Below, piece by piece: positions 23,890 through 35,040 of a DNA stretch of 64,000 nt. Location of the stretch: positions 6,182,367 to 6,246,366 of the forward strand of contig JAKSZU010000003.1 of NCBI GenBank assembly GCA_026018925.1, read 5' to 3'. Under the pieces are notes generated by a model, which was not told the DNA's origin, ran no database searches, and saw only the letters and a program-made list of their open reading frames with translations. The position numbers were made by a program, and so were the translations under genes. Source of the DNA: Tupaia tana (lineage: Eukaryota; Chordata; Mammalia; Scandentia; Tupaiidae). Positions within the stretch are counted from its first letter, which is position 1; every line of letters begins with the position of its first letter.

Positions 23890-24370
23890 AGACAAGAGAG
23901 ACTGAGCAGTTGAAAATGTAATAGCTGGAGCTGAAAAATCCTGAGCAAAGTCTAGGAATTAAAATAATGAAAAAAAGAGAAAAGGCATAAAATGTGAGAC
24001 AAACAGTAACAGCCAAAAAGGACATTCAAAAGACAACTGTATTAAATGAGAGTCTCAGAGAACAGAGAAAGGAGGCAGTGAAACCAAGCAGGGACCCGCT
24101 AAGAGGGATGGGTCCTCAGTTTCGGCTCTGTTAAAGAAAAAGTGAGAATTTTCAAACTGAAAATGAATAAGGGCTTAACTAAAAGTAAAAGTATATTTTC
24201 TAAAGTTCTTGGAATACAAAGTCCATTTACATTGTAATGGCCCAGAGTAAGGGGTTAGTCTTCAGACTTTGGTTATAATGAAATAACATTGACCATAAAT
24301 AAGAGCCATTTGACCTCTAAAACTCACTTAAAGGAAAAATAAGGTAGGTTTTCATTTCAACATGTAAGAT

Positions 24371-24553
24371 TTATTTTTCAAGAATTATTTATTTATTTTA
24401 TTCCATTTGCTATTATTATTTTTTTTAAATTTGACCAGACAGAGACAGAGAAGATAGAGAGAAAGGGAAAGTGAGCCACCAGATCCAAGACTCAAACCTC
24501 TGTTGACCATGTGGGCATCCAGCGCCTTTAACCACCACTCCAACTGCCGGCTT
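24371..24553 (-). mobile_element. SINE type B
   Basis: Perfect TSD TGTAAGAT at 24363-24370 and 24554-24561. Confidence 0.85.
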
Positions 24554-24561
24554 TGTAAGAT

Positions 24562-24899
24562 GTTTTATAGGATGGAAATTGCTGACTGCCAGCTCAAAAG
24601 TCCCCAGGCTGAATGGCTCCAGAAACCTGAAGAGAAATTTGATGATCTAAGCCCTCGCCAATCAAGAACGCCCACAAGATGATCACGCCCTCTTGAACCA
24701 ATCACTGAACTGACCATGCACCTGGGACCTCTGCCCCTAATTTTGCCCTTAAAAACTCATGTGGAGAATATCTCAAGGAGACTGGGTCTTTTCAGCATGA
24801 GCTGCCTGCTCTCTTTGCTTTGCGCTTTACAATAAAGCTGTCCTATGGTTTGGTTTTATAGCGCTCCGGTGAGCAAACCTGATTTGAGTTCGGTAACAG
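24562..24899 (+). mobile_element. LTR-like segment (probable solo LTR, plus orientation)
   Basis: Contains GCGCTTTACAATAAAGCTGT (polyadenylation signal at about 24830) followed by a short R/U5-like end finishing near GGTAACAG. Upstream is a U3-like stretch with repeated CCAATCA motifs. The 5' limit is hidden by the SINE inserted at 24371-24553. Resembles class I ERV LTR architecture; family not identified. Confidence 0.6.
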
Positions 24900-25548
24900 G
24901 AGGAAAGAATGAAAGGAAAATTGCAGAGTTAAAAAGATTTCAATTTCCTGGATGAAAAAGACCACCTAGTATAAAACAAGAGTATCTAGAACAATAAGTA
25001 GGAAATAAAAATACATTTAGATCCATATTCATGGCAACTTATGCCTGTTCGTAGTGCCGACAGAAATAACCAACTATAAAAATAATAATTAATGTGGTTT
25101 ATTTCTGAGCAGAATATGAGTGACCTATGCCAGGAGAGGAGGCAAACGTGTCTTTCTTGGGGCGATCAGGTACAGAGTTTCCTTTTATTTGATTTTGAGA
25201 GCGAGAGACAAAGTTTGGAATTTAGTGAAGAGTTTTTCTCTGGTCTGGCCCAAAAAGGTGGGACATGTGGAAGCAGGAGCTCATAGGTTATAGGTGGTTT
25301 TTATAGTTTTCACGTTGGTGATTGAAAAAAGAGGGTTGCTGAGATAAGAAAAGAATGTACTTTAACAGAGATAAGGAGGCTTAATAGACATAGCAAAGAT
25401 ACTATGCCAGGGACAGGATGTAGGAAGAATTCTGTTATCAACGGGTCAGAACGGTCTGTTAGTGTTTGTGGGTATGACCCCCTCCAGGCCCTCTGGAACG
25501 GATTTTGGAAAATAGGAAAAAGTCAGATTTCTGCTCTCACCCTTCTAC

Positions 25549-25586
<38 letters not shown>

Positions 25587-25782
25587 CTTATGGAGTTATC
25601 ATTGGTGTACTAGATGATAAGTTTTCACACATACCCATTATCGCCCTGAACTGTCCTCATGCTGCGTGGTGATCCTTCTACTCCTCTGCCCCCATGCCCA
25701 GGCAGCTGCTCACTGCCTTCTGTCACTGTAGACCAAGGTGCATCTCCTAGAGTTTTATATAAGTGGAAACATGCAATATCAG

Positions 25783-26170
25783 TGTAAGGAATGGGCCAAG
25801 CATGCAAGAAAATAGAAATGTAGAGCCTTTATTGGGAGCGCTCCCAGGTGAGGTTCGCTGGCCTAACAGAAAGAGAGGGTGAGAGAAGTCGCGCCCTAGG
25901 AAGGGGCTTAGCGATTTTTATAAGGGTATAGGAGGGTGAGTGTCTTAGAGGTAGAAACAGCCCATGTATGGTAATGGTTAAGGGGGACGCAGCCATGTAG
26001 GGTCTGGTGCCAAGTGCAAAGTAGAGCGCCGTGTGCTACACCCGGGTTAGATCTGAGTGCAGTGCAGATCTGATGACAGGCTAGATCCGGGTTGCATCAG
26101 CCGACTGCGGTGTGGTGTCCAACCCCTATGTCCAAGCTGCCCAGGCCTCGGCCTAACTATCGGACTCCAT
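25783..26170 (-). mobile_element. LTR-like segment (probable solo LTR, minus orientation)
   Basis: On the minus strand it reads from a TG near 26170 to a CA near 25783, with an AATAAA-type signal complementary to 25824-25830 and a downstream U5-like end. It interrupts an old L1, whose sequence resumes on both sides (CATGCAATATC on the left, TTGATTTCTTTCACTCAG on the right). I could not find a clean TSD, so the ends are approximate. Confidence 0.55.
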
Positions 26171-26414
26171 TGTTTTGATTTCTTTCACTCAGAGGAAAAA
26201 ACCCTATGTTTTGAGATCCGTGTTGTGTATATCAGTAATGAGTTCTCGTTTAATCACCTGGTGATAGGCACATGGATTGTTCCCAATCTTTGGCTATTAC
26301 AACCGGAGCTTCTGTGAGTTGTCAGGTGTGTCAGGGACAAAAACTTTCTTTCCTCTTGGGAATGTACTTGGAGTGGAATGGATGGATCTTATTGGGGTCT
26401 TACTTCGTTTTTTT

Positions 26415-27115
26415 TGGAACCTGCATCCTTAATCACATATTCAGGATTTGGGAGCGTCTAGACCCATAACTTTACCCCTGCCTTCTGTAACGGTCCTTTT
26501 ACTTTCTGGTACTGAACCTGCTACTGCAATAAGAGCAATGAACTGCTTCTGCTTTCTCAATTCCGCAGGAGCTAAGACAACTTCTCCAATATACAGAGGG
26601 GCTGGAAGATTAATTTCCTGGGAAAGAAACATACAACCTGGCTCCGGCATTTTAGTATCCGGAGAGCTGAGGTAAGTCCATTGATCGGGCCCCATGCACA
26701 ACGGTCTTTCCAAACATGGTGTGTCTCGCAGATTTTTTAGTTAAATGCGAAGGATTGACATCCTCTCTTAATTCTGAGAAGGTCACCAAGTCCCTGTGTG
26801 TCGGGCCCCTGCTGAGTTCAGCCCGTCTCCAACTCTGACGTGCACATATTTGAAATGCTGGCTGGTCCGCAGTGGTGGATCCAGGAAGACGCTCCTCTGA
26901 AGACAACCCCAGCAAGGGCGGTGGCTGGGAAGCACTGGGAATATCTTGGCACCGTTCAGTTTCATCAGTGGAGGCTTTTAGTCTGCTTCAGTCTTCAAAT
27001 TGAGACCACTCATGGTGACGGGGACCACACATGGCATCTCACAGAAGCTGGCCAAGTACATGGCCTTGTCCCTACAGGTTCTGGCCATAGGTGGCAAGTA
27101 CCTTTGACCGCTTAA
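26415..27115 (-). other. Unidentified insert in old L1; possible retroviral internal fragment
   Basis: Old-L1 sequence stops near 26410 and resumes near 27530 (allowing for the SINE at 27131-27519). The insert in between has a 90-residue minus-strand frame (26713-26441) and neighbouring minus frames to 26965. The composition and a hydrophobic run in the first frame suggest a retroviral internal region such as env, but I do not recognise a diagnostic motif. Not a host gene that I know. Confidence 0.3.
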
Positions 27116-27130
27116 GCGCCCAGGGGTGTT

Positions 27131-27138
27131 ACTTTCTC

Positions 27139-27177
<39 letters not shown>

Positions 27178-27519
27178 CTCTTTCTTTCTTTCTTTTCTCT
27201 TTCCTTCCTTCCTTCCTTCCTTCCTTCCTTCCTTCCTTTCTTTCTTTCTTCCTTCCTTTCTTTCTTTCTTTCTTTCTTTCTTTTTGAGAGGTTTTTGCTA
27301 TAGGGCGCGTGTGCTCACCAGAAAGACAGAGAGAGACATAGAGACAGAAAGCGAGAAATCAGCCCCCAGGGGTGATGGTCATGCTGCAATCCCTTCTCCT
27401 CCATTCTCCTCTTGGGATCTTGGGCACACGGCATGAGTTTAAGCCGCTGGGTCCGGGACTTGAAACGCGGTCGACTACGTGGGAGTCCAGTGACATAGCC
27501 ATTATACTAACTGCTGGTC
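27131..27519 (-). mobile_element. SINE type A with expanded (TTTC)n/(TTCC)n tail
   Basis: CCAGGGGTGTTACT flanks both sides (near 27120 and 27521). The tail has grown into a 150-base TTTC/TTCC microsatellite at 27131-27283. Confidence 0.88.
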
Positions 27520-27659
27520 CCCAGGGGTGTTACTCTCTAAGAAACTGTTTTCCAAAGTGATTGTGCCATATCCTAACCAGTCCCTAAATAGCTGTTTAAT
27601 TTTAGCCATTCTAATAATTATTTTAAAAATAATTTTTATGATCTGTATATCTATTTATA

Positions 27660-27919
27660 TTTATTTAGTTAGTTTTTGCTATAGGGTATGTGTGCTTGCC
27701 AGAGAAAGACTGAGAGAGAGAGGGAAAGTGAGAAATCACCCCGCCCCAAGGGGAATAGCCACCCCACAATCCCTCTTCCTCTATTTTCCTCTTGGGATTT
27801 TGGGCACGAATACACACATGCCTGGCATGATTTTCAAGCCGCGGGGTCTGGGATTAAAACTGCTCAGTTGACCATATGGAATCCAGTCCCCTTGACCTCT
27901 GTGCCACCTGCTGGTCCCC
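27660..27919 (-). mobile_element. SINE type A, diverged
   Basis: The body (TTGCTATAGGGTATGTGTGC ... CTTGGGATTTTGGGCAC) and minus-strand head near 27900 are intact in order. Confidence 0.8.
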
Positions 27920-28399
27920 GTCTAATAGCTCTTTTAATAGCTACATAAAAACCCATGACACGAGCACACCGATGTTTACTCAGTGATGTCCTTCCTGATG
28001 ACCTTTCACCTTCCTTCCTGTGCTTTTGCCTCTAGAAACGATGTGCAGTACTCGACTGTGCTAACGGGAGCTTTTATTGCTATAAGGTGGAGTTTTTGGA
28101 ACAGGACTGCTGCACTGAAGCGTATAAATATTTCAAAACAAGAAATCTTATCAGAGAGCTTCTAAAAAGGCTGTAATAATTTACATCTGCTAGCAGTGCA
28201 TTAATGCATCCTTTGTCCTTCCCAACCTCGATTTTGCCAGTAGTAGATGTTATCGTTTTTGCCAGTAGAAGATAATGTACCTTAAATGTTTTGCTAAATG
28301 GTACTTTATTTTCACTTCCTGGAAAAAGGAAGTGGGAGAGGAGGGAGGAAAGAGTGAGGTCGTGTATCTTTCCTATGTGCGTTGGCCCCTTATTGTTCA

Positions 28400-29330
28400 T
28401 CTGCAGACAGTTTACACAGATGTTGCATGTTTTTCTTGATTTCTGTGAGCTCGTCCCTAAATTATAGATTTTTAAATTTCATCTTTTAAAAATTATTTTA
28501 AAAATTATTATTATTTTGTCCTTAACTTTGTTCATGGCATCTTTATCATATTAAAAACTTTAACAGTGTCTTTTCTGGTCTAACTTTTGGCTTTCTAGTT
28601 TGATTAAAAAAGTATAGACCCTTGGGCCAGCAGGTGGTGTGGTGGTCAAGGAGCTGGATCCCCACAAGTCCCGGACCTGGTGGCTTGCTTTCCCTTTCCC
28701 TCTCTCTCTCTAATCAAATTAAAAATTAATAATAACAAATGGAATTAAATAAATAAATATTAAAAAAAAGTATAGACCCAACTTTTGGATTGCACATAAA
28801 GTTTGCTATATTTTATCTTAAGGTGTTCATAGTCCTGTTTCTTTTATTTTTTTTTTTACAGACACAATTTTAATTCTTCTAGAGTTTTTAAAGAGTATGA
28901 GGTAGCAGCCCAGCCTTATTTTCAATAGCCCGTCACTTCCCTGTCTTGGTCACACATTAAATCCTTTATTAATTGGAAGTCATTGTGTACTATGGGTATT
29001 GTCTGTTAATTACTAATCTGTTCCATAACCTTCCTCCCTGCCACCAGGGTGTAACGCTTTTCTTTATAGTTTTACCACCGAGATCTGCTTCCCCAAACAA
29101 TAATGCGCTCTTAGTTTTCTCTGTTATTAACCTTGACAAACGTGGAATCAGACTCAATTCTACTAGGAGTTGTTTCTTTGGTTCAACATATTATGTATGA
29201 AATTTACCACATTGATGTAGATACATGTATTTCATTCATTTTACTGCCTGCCATGAGTCTTATAAAAATATCCTAATGTTTCCCATAACTGTTTCTCTAG
29301 GGAAATTGTTTTCAAACTTTTTTGCTTGTG
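28400..29330 (+). mobile_element. Old L1 fragment, highly diverged
   Basis: Scattered L1 3' segments (ATTTTAATTCTTCTAGAG, AATCTGTTCCATAACC region) on the plus strand, interrupted by a SINE at 28622-28763. Only the general L1 pattern supports this. Confidence 0.45.
28622..28763 (+). mobile_element. SINE type B with deleted head
   Basis: TSD AAAAAAGTATAGACCC near 28606-28621 and 28764-28779. About 20 bases between A and B boxes are missing. Confidence 0.85.
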
Positions 29331-29378
29331 TATTCACTGAAAGAATTTAAAAAATCCAGATTCTGTCCTCAGAATTTT

Positions 29379-29436
29379 TTTTTTTTTAATATTTTAACTT
29401 TATTTATTATTATTATCATTATTATTTTGCAGTTTG

Positions 29437-29478
<42 letters not shown>

Positions 29479-29566
29479 GAAAGCAAGCCACCAGGTCCGA
29501 GACTTGAACCGTGGTCGACCATGTGGGAGTCCAGCGCCTTTAGCCACCATGCCACTTGCCGGCCCC
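29379..29566 (-). mobile_element. SINE type B
   Basis: TSD TGTCCTCAGAATTTT near 29364 and 29568. Confidence 0.88.
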
Positions 29567-29850
29567 ATGTCCTCAGAATTTTAAACCAAGTGTCTAGAAT
29601 TATTTTATTATGAGTATTTGCAAAAAAGATATGTAATTTCTAACACTATAGGTTTGAAGATTTTAAAATAAAATCATTATTTAAAACATAATTTATTCAA
29701 AAACATTTTTTTTCATACAAAAACAGCAACTGGATATCAGCCATCAGTGGTCTTAGAAAGCACATGCGCACACTGTCCTAGCTGCTGGAAGTTCTGCGCT
29801 GCTCCTTTCCCCCGGGCTGTCCGTTTATCTCCTCACAGAACTGTATCTTT

Positions 29851-30106
29851 TTTTTTTTGGAGAGATTTTTGCTATAGGGCACGTGCGCTCGCCAGACAGA
29901 GAGAGACATAGAGACAGAAAGCGAGAAATCAACCCCCAGGGGGGATGGTCACACTGGAATCCCTTCTCCTCCATTCTCCTCTTGGGATCTTGGGCACGCA
30001 CACACACGCGCCCAGCGTGAGTTTTAAGCCACCGGGTCTGGGACGCGAACCGCGGTCTACTACGTGGGAGTCCAGCGACATAGCCATTACGCTAACTGCT
30101 GGTTCC
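29851..30106 (-). mobile_element. SINE type A
   Basis: Perfect TSD CAGAACTGTATCTTT at 29836-29850 and 30107-30121. Confidence 0.92.
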
Positions 30107-30226
30107 CAGAACTGTATCTTTTTGAAAAAAGATTTTTGTACTTGAAAAATCTCGATCACCCTAGCCTACATTTCTGCCACAAAAATATGGATAACAATTA
30201 AAAATGGTTGATTGAATTTGAGGATG

Positions 30227-30571
30227 TCACTCTTCACTAGAATGAGACAATCCACGCTCAGCATCAATTCTATTCCTACGTTTTATTTTATTAAGTGCCA
30301 GCCCTGAGAAGCCCTGTTCACATAAATTACTCAGTAGAGATGGGAACAATTTTGTTATGGGGAAGCACCTCAGGTTTTTGTACTCCTCCCAAGATAAATG
30401 CCAAACACCACGTGGTAATCTAGCATTAATTTTTAATTGCCCATTAATGGATACATCTGCCTTCCTTTTTGTTGAACACAAGAGTGGAAACTGCTTGGCT
30501 TGCAAAAAGATGTATTTGCCAATCATTTCAGTCATTTGATTTCTCAGTATCTGGAAAGTATCCCAAAACAT
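30227..30571 (-). pseudogene. hAT-type (Charlie-like) transposase C-terminal relic
   Basis: A minus-strand open frame of 114 residues ends with a CEQGFSGLALNKIKRRNRID segment preceded by an aromatic/leucine stretch. This matches the hAT dimerisation domain pattern (C-E-x-G-F-S-x-L ... K-x-K-x-R-N-R-L/I). The same pattern occurs in domesticated ZBED/FAM200-type genes. No N-terminal BED finger, DDE region or terminal repeats are visible, so I take it as a decayed transposon rather than a gene. Confidence 0.6.
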
Positions 30572-30715
30572 TTACTCAAGGCTTAGTAAATGACTAAGCA
30601 GTATCTTTTGACCTAGAAATCGAGAAGTATCCTGTTTAACCCAATATATAGAAAATGTTTGAAAAATATTAAAATATTGTGAGCTTGAATAAAACTTTGT
30701 AAATCTTTTTTAAAA

Positions 30716-30975
30716 AGGTTTTTATTTTTTTATTTGAGAGGTTTGCTATAGGGCACATGCACTTGCCAGAAAGAGAGAGACAGAGAGACAGGGAGCGGGA
30801 AATCACCCCCCAGTTGAATGGCCATGCCACAATCCCTTCTCCTCCATTCTCTCGGGATCTTGGGCACGCACGCACAGGCGCCTGGCTTGAGTTTAAGCCA
30901 TTGGGTCCGGGACTCGAGCCGCGGTTGAGTACATGGGAGTCCAGCGAGATAGCCATTACGCCAACTGCTGGTTCC
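30716..30975 (-). mobile_element. SINE type A
   Basis: Long SINE abutting a second one at 30976. Seven bases of the GGGGGGTG block are changed to CAGTTGAATGG. Confidence 0.82.
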
Positions 30976-31235
30976 ATTTTTAAGGTTTTTGCCAAAGGGA
31001 TTATGCACTTATCAGAGACAGACAGAGACAGAGAGAGAGAAAGTGAGAAATTGCCACATCATCTGCAGGGAAGGCTGCACCACCATCCCTTCTCCTCCAT
31101 TTTCCTCCTGGGATTTTGGGCACACACATACACGCTCCCAGTATGCTTTTCAAGTCTCCAGGTTTAGGACTTGAGCCGTGCTTGGCCATGCGGAAGTTCA
31201 GCGCCTTAAACACCCACACCACCTGATAGCCCCTG
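30976..31235 (-). mobile_element. SINE, B-like head with long body (type C)
   Basis: Minus-strand head near 31200-31230 resembles type B (GGTGTGGGTGTTTAAGGCGC by complement) but the body is the long type. Confidence 0.78.
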
Positions 31236-31239
31236 TTAA

Positions 31240-31870
31240 TCTATTTAAAAAAAACTTTTTTGGAGTAGAAAATTCTAAATAAACGGAAGTAGAAAAATTT
31301 GTATACTGAGTTCAACATAGCCAACATCAGGTGTCAACAATTACACACGAGCAGTCTTGTTTCACCTATCCTGTCCTTTCTTCTGATCACTTGAAAGACA
31401 GTCCTAGATGCCATATCGTTTCTTCTGCTAACATTCCCATACATAACTCTAAAGCAGTAGGACTCACTCTTCGCTACCACATCTGAAAGAATCAATGAAT
31501 ATTTACTATCAACAGATAGCCAGTTTCCCTTTTGTTGATTTGAAAGCAGATCCACAGAAGGTGGATACACTGCGCTGGAAGTGGTGTGGGCGCCCCCTTG
31601 TGGAAGAATGCATCCATTGCCTTTCTTAGTGGCCGCTTGCAATCATATCCTTGCCCATATCCTTTAATTTATGAGTGGCTGCAAATGATGACAGTCTAAT
31701 TTTATCATTCCTTCTGGGTTCACTAGCTGGGATACTTCTATAAAAAGGAAGTTGCATTACTGGGACTTCTTTCAGGCTGCCTTATGTGTTTGAAGGAGTT
31801 CAGAACATAACACCCTAAAACGTGCCACTTCGGCCTAAGAATCATTTTGACAAGAAGACACTTAAAAAAC
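31240..31870. mobile_element. Old L1 3' fragment (L1M-type)
   Basis: GACAGTCCTAGATGCCATAT ... ACATAACTCTAAAGCAGTAG follows the order of an old L1M 3' UTR. The rest, up to the ERV remnant, is unassigned. Confidence 0.4.
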
Positions 31871-32344
31871 AGGAGGTACAGAGACCAGGTGGTGATGTGG
31901 TGGTTGTGCAACTGGAACCGTGTGGAAAAGCTCGTTAGTCCCCTGGTGGGGCCTCCCTCATCCCCCACCGTGAGAGCCTGGCGACACTCCCTACCTTCTG
32001 CAGTCCCGAAATCCCAGGTTGGTCTGTTGAGTGGGAACCCCTCATCCCCAGGTTCTGCAGTGTAGTGGGCATGCCATTCTCTCCGGGTCTTGGTCCGGCA
32101 GCAGGGTGGCTGGGTTCAGACTGACGGGCTCTGAAAACTTAATTCGAGGAGAGTCTGTCTAGGAGAAGCCCTTGGTAATGGGTCAGGCGTGTATTGGACA
32201 TCCAGCGCCCCAGTGGGTGCCTAAGGACCCCCTCAATAATGTGAGGGGTTACGACTTTTAGGGATTGCCCAAAAGTCAGTTTATCCACATCGGGGACCAA
32301 GGTTGTCGTGGTGGTAGTAATGCGCAGGCAGAGGGCCCATCCTG

Positions 32345-32465
32345 CTGCCCCTGGGTCTCACTTTCTAGAAAGGTAAGCAAGAGGGTAAGACGGGGTGTTA
32401 AGGACTGAGTATTGAGCTCCGGTATCAACCATCAACTTAATGGGCTTCCCCTCCATGGACATGGT
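32345..32465 (-). pseudogene. ERV protease fragment
   Basis: In a different frame from the nucleocapsid, the minus strand reads a short aspartic-protease segment with the D-T-G-A active-site signature at 32425-32411. A stop codon follows near 32360. Only the active-site end of the protease is left. Confidence 0.7.
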
Positions 32466-32829
32466 TACCAGGACTCAGGGAGCGGTTCCAAGTCCCAACC
32501 CCCCAGTCTGATTCCGTCCCCACCAGCAAAACTTTTGGGCCGCTTTTTCTGCTGTCTGTACTAGCGGGCCGCTTGGGGCAATCCTTTGTGTAATGTCCAA
32601 ACTCCTTGCAATAGGAATAGGCGCATTGATCTTTTTGCAAGCGGGGGCAGTTGTAGTTCTTTCTCTCCTGGGAGTCGTGGGGCTTTCTTCCTCCTTGAAT
32701 GCTGCTGAAAAGGATTCTTGTCATATGATCAGTTTGTTTCTTATCAAACTGTCTGTCTTCTTTCCTGAGTCTTTCCTCCCTTTCCTCAGGGGCTTCTCGG
32801 GAGTTGGAAACCCTCGTGGCGGTCTTCAT
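32437..32829 (-). pseudogene. ERV nucleocapsid relic with zinc-knuckle-like motif
   Basis: A 130-residue frame with a highly charged E/R/K-rich start (capsid end) and a CCHC-like knuckle reading C-x4-C-x4-H-x4-C. Retroviral knuckles normally have C-x2-C, so two extra residues disturb the zinc site. The protease frame downstream is shifted relative to this one. Confidence 0.8.
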
Positions 32830-32900
32830 CGGATCGCCTATTGTCAGTCCCCAGCCCTTCCTGTTTGTACAGTTTTTTTCTGACGTCTGGGGCTGCCTGG

Positions 32901-33634
32901 TTAATAAGACATAATGACAGCTGACTGATTCACGTCCTTTAGGGGGTCTAATGGGGTGAATTCCCTATAGGCAGCATAAAGACGTCCTAAGAAGGCGGCC
33001 GGGCTTTCATTTTCTCCCTGAATTATTGCCTTTACCTTAGCCAGATTGGTGGGGTGCCTTGTGGCCCCGTGGAGACCCGCCATGAGAGCCTGGCTATAGA
33101 CTCGGAGATGTTCCCTACCTTCTGCAGTCCCGAAATCCCAGGTTGGTCTGTTGATGGGAACCCCTCATCCTCAGGTTCTGCAGTGTAGTGGGCGTGCCAT
33201 TCTCTCGAGCACATTCTTCCGGGCCTCGGTGAGGATTCGTCAGGAGCTGTTGACAGTCGTCCCCGGTGGGACTATGGGTGTATAGGAGAGTCTCCAAGAG
33301 ATCAGTGAGACCCCGGGGGTCTTCGGAAAAAGGCAGATTTTGTTTTATTCCAATGATATAGATCACTACTAGAAAAAGGCCAGTACTGGTAGGTATATTC
33401 ACCCTGCGGGTTGGGGCCAACCATGGCACGCAAGGGGAGGATTGGTGCCCGCCCTGAGGTTGAGGGTTCTTCTGTGCCCTGTGGCTGTCTTGGTCGGAGC
33501 CCCCCGCGGGTCCCTGTACTGGCAAGGAGGGAGCAGATGGCCCCGTAGAAGAATGAGGCATCTACTGAGGCTGTGGGTGAGGTTCAGCTCCAGCCTCCGC
33601 CTGTGGTGCCTCCGCAGCGGCATAAGGCGGTGGG
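32901..33634 (-). pseudogene. ERV gag relic: p12-like to capsid
   Basis: The PPPY motif (33623-33634) lies in a Pro/Ala/Glu-rich stretch like gammaretroviral p12. The capsid part follows at 33561-33115. The segment with QGENESPAAFLGRLYAAYREF (about 33010-32940) is the capsid major homology region type. At least one frame break separates PPPY from the capsid frame and another separates the capsid from the homology region. Confidence 0.75.
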
Positions 33635-34214
33635 CTAATTTCCATCTCTAAGTCTGCTAATGACGGATACAGGCCAGAACTCTCTGGCAGGATGGGCCCA
33701 GGGGCTGTGACTTTCTATTTAGCGGGGGTCTCCTTTAACGAGGGTCCATCCCTTTGTTTTGGACCCACATCCTGTTTGTTTGCTCAATTCCCTTGAAGCT
33801 TGCAAAACTCCAGTTACAGGGACCTGGGGCAGGCTGTTTACAGGATGTAGCAAGCCAGCAGTTGCAGGAGCTCGCGCTGCAGGGGCCCGGGGCTGGTAAT
33901 GCCAAGATGGCCGTCAGCATTCCCATCCCACGTTCTTCAGCCCAACACGCCTCGTTATCTTGGCTGTCCCTTCCCCTCACTGTTAATTCTGACCAGGTTG
34001 GGGTTGCTGTGTGCAATGACCCACGTTCTTTCTCTCCTACTTTCTCTCCTCCCTATTTCCTTTCTTTTTTCCTGCCCTCTCCCCTCTTACCACCTCTCTC
34101 CATATCCCACCCCTTTCATTCCTTCTTTCCCTGTCTCACCTCCTTTCACTCTCCCTTTTTCCAAATTAATAGGTTTGATTTCTAAAAGCAATCGGAGGCT
34201 TATATAAAAATGGG

Positions 34215-35040
34215 ACGGAAGGTGCTGAATTTCCATGAGCTCTCACCCCTGCTGCTCCAATCTCCCCTAGTGTAGCCCTCGGGTTAGGGTGTACATGGTT
34301 GTAACCGCCGAGCCACACTTGCTAACTGAGGTCCACGGTTCACATTAGGCCCAGCCTTGCTGTTGTACATTCTATGGGTTTCGGTTTTGACAAATGTTGA
34401 GTGACATGAATCTGCCATTGCAGCATTTTATGGATTAGTTTCACTGCCCCCAACGTCTCCCACATGTCACCTCTTCAACTCTCCCTCCTCCTCCGGAGCC
34501 CCTGGCAGTCACAGATCATTTTACTGTCTGTCTAGTATTTTGCCTTTTCCAGAATGTCATGTAGTTGAAACTACACAGCACGGGAAGCCTTTCAGACTGA
34601 CTTCTTTTACTTAGCAACAGGCATTTCTATTTTCTATGTGACTTTCCTTGGCTTGTTGGCTCATTTCTGTATGGCATCGAAGAAGATTCCATTGTCCAGA
34701 CACTATTTATTTTTCCATTCGTCTGTTGGAAGACATCTTGATTGCTTCCAAGTTTTGGCCATGGTGGGTAAAGCTGCTATTATTAAATTCACATGCAGGG
34801 GACCAACAGGTGGTGTAGTGGTTAAGGCGCTGGACACTCCTGCATGGCTGACCACGATTTGAGTCCCAGACCTGGTGGCTTGTTTTCTCACTTTCCCTTT
34901 CTCTCTCTCTAGTAAAATAAAAAATAAATGAATCAATAAATAAAATCAAATAATTTATTCTTAAAAACATTCATGTGCAGTTTTTCTTTTTTTTTTTTTT
35001 TGTTTGTTTGTGTGTGTGTGGACATAAGAAATGTCCACAT
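34215..35040 (+). mobile_element. Old L1 fragment, interrupted by a SINE
   Basis: CAGAATGTCATGTAGTTGAA, CATTGTCCAGACACTATTTA, and CATCTTGATTGCTTCCAAG with the following TTTTGG match an old L1 3' region in order. It resumes after the SINE at 34799-34968 with CATGTGCAGTTTTTC and GTGTGTGGACATAAG. Confidence 0.65.
34799..34968 (+). mobile_element. SINE type B, in old L1
   Basis: TSD ATTCACATGCAG / ATTCATGTGCAG at 34787-34798 and 34969-34980. Confidence 0.9.

Larger units (their letters stand above)
25600..27660. mobile_element. Ancient L1 fragment, split by later insertions
   Basis: Pieces at about 25625-25782, 26171-26410 and 27521-27660 follow the order of an old mammalian L1 3' region (AAACATGCAATATC, TGATTTCTTTCACTCAG, CTTGGGAATGTACTTGGAGTGG, CTGTTTTCCAAAGTGATTGT). 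The interruptions are the LTR-like segment, the unidentified insert and a SINE. Confidence 0.6.
31960..33790 (-). mobile_element. Gammaretrovirus-like ERV remnant (gag, protease, pol fragment), rearranged
   Basis: On the minus strand, from high to low coordinate: a PPPY late-domain motif at about 33623-33634, capsid sequence (33561-33115), a major-homology-like segment (about 33083-32901), nucleocapsid (32829-32437), a protease active-site motif DTGAQ at 32411-32425, then a short RT connection-like piece at about 32100-32290 joined to a second copy of a gag segment (31968-32090). Most of pol and all of env are missing, and I see no flanking LTRs. Multiple frame breaks. Old and defective. Confidence 0.8.
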
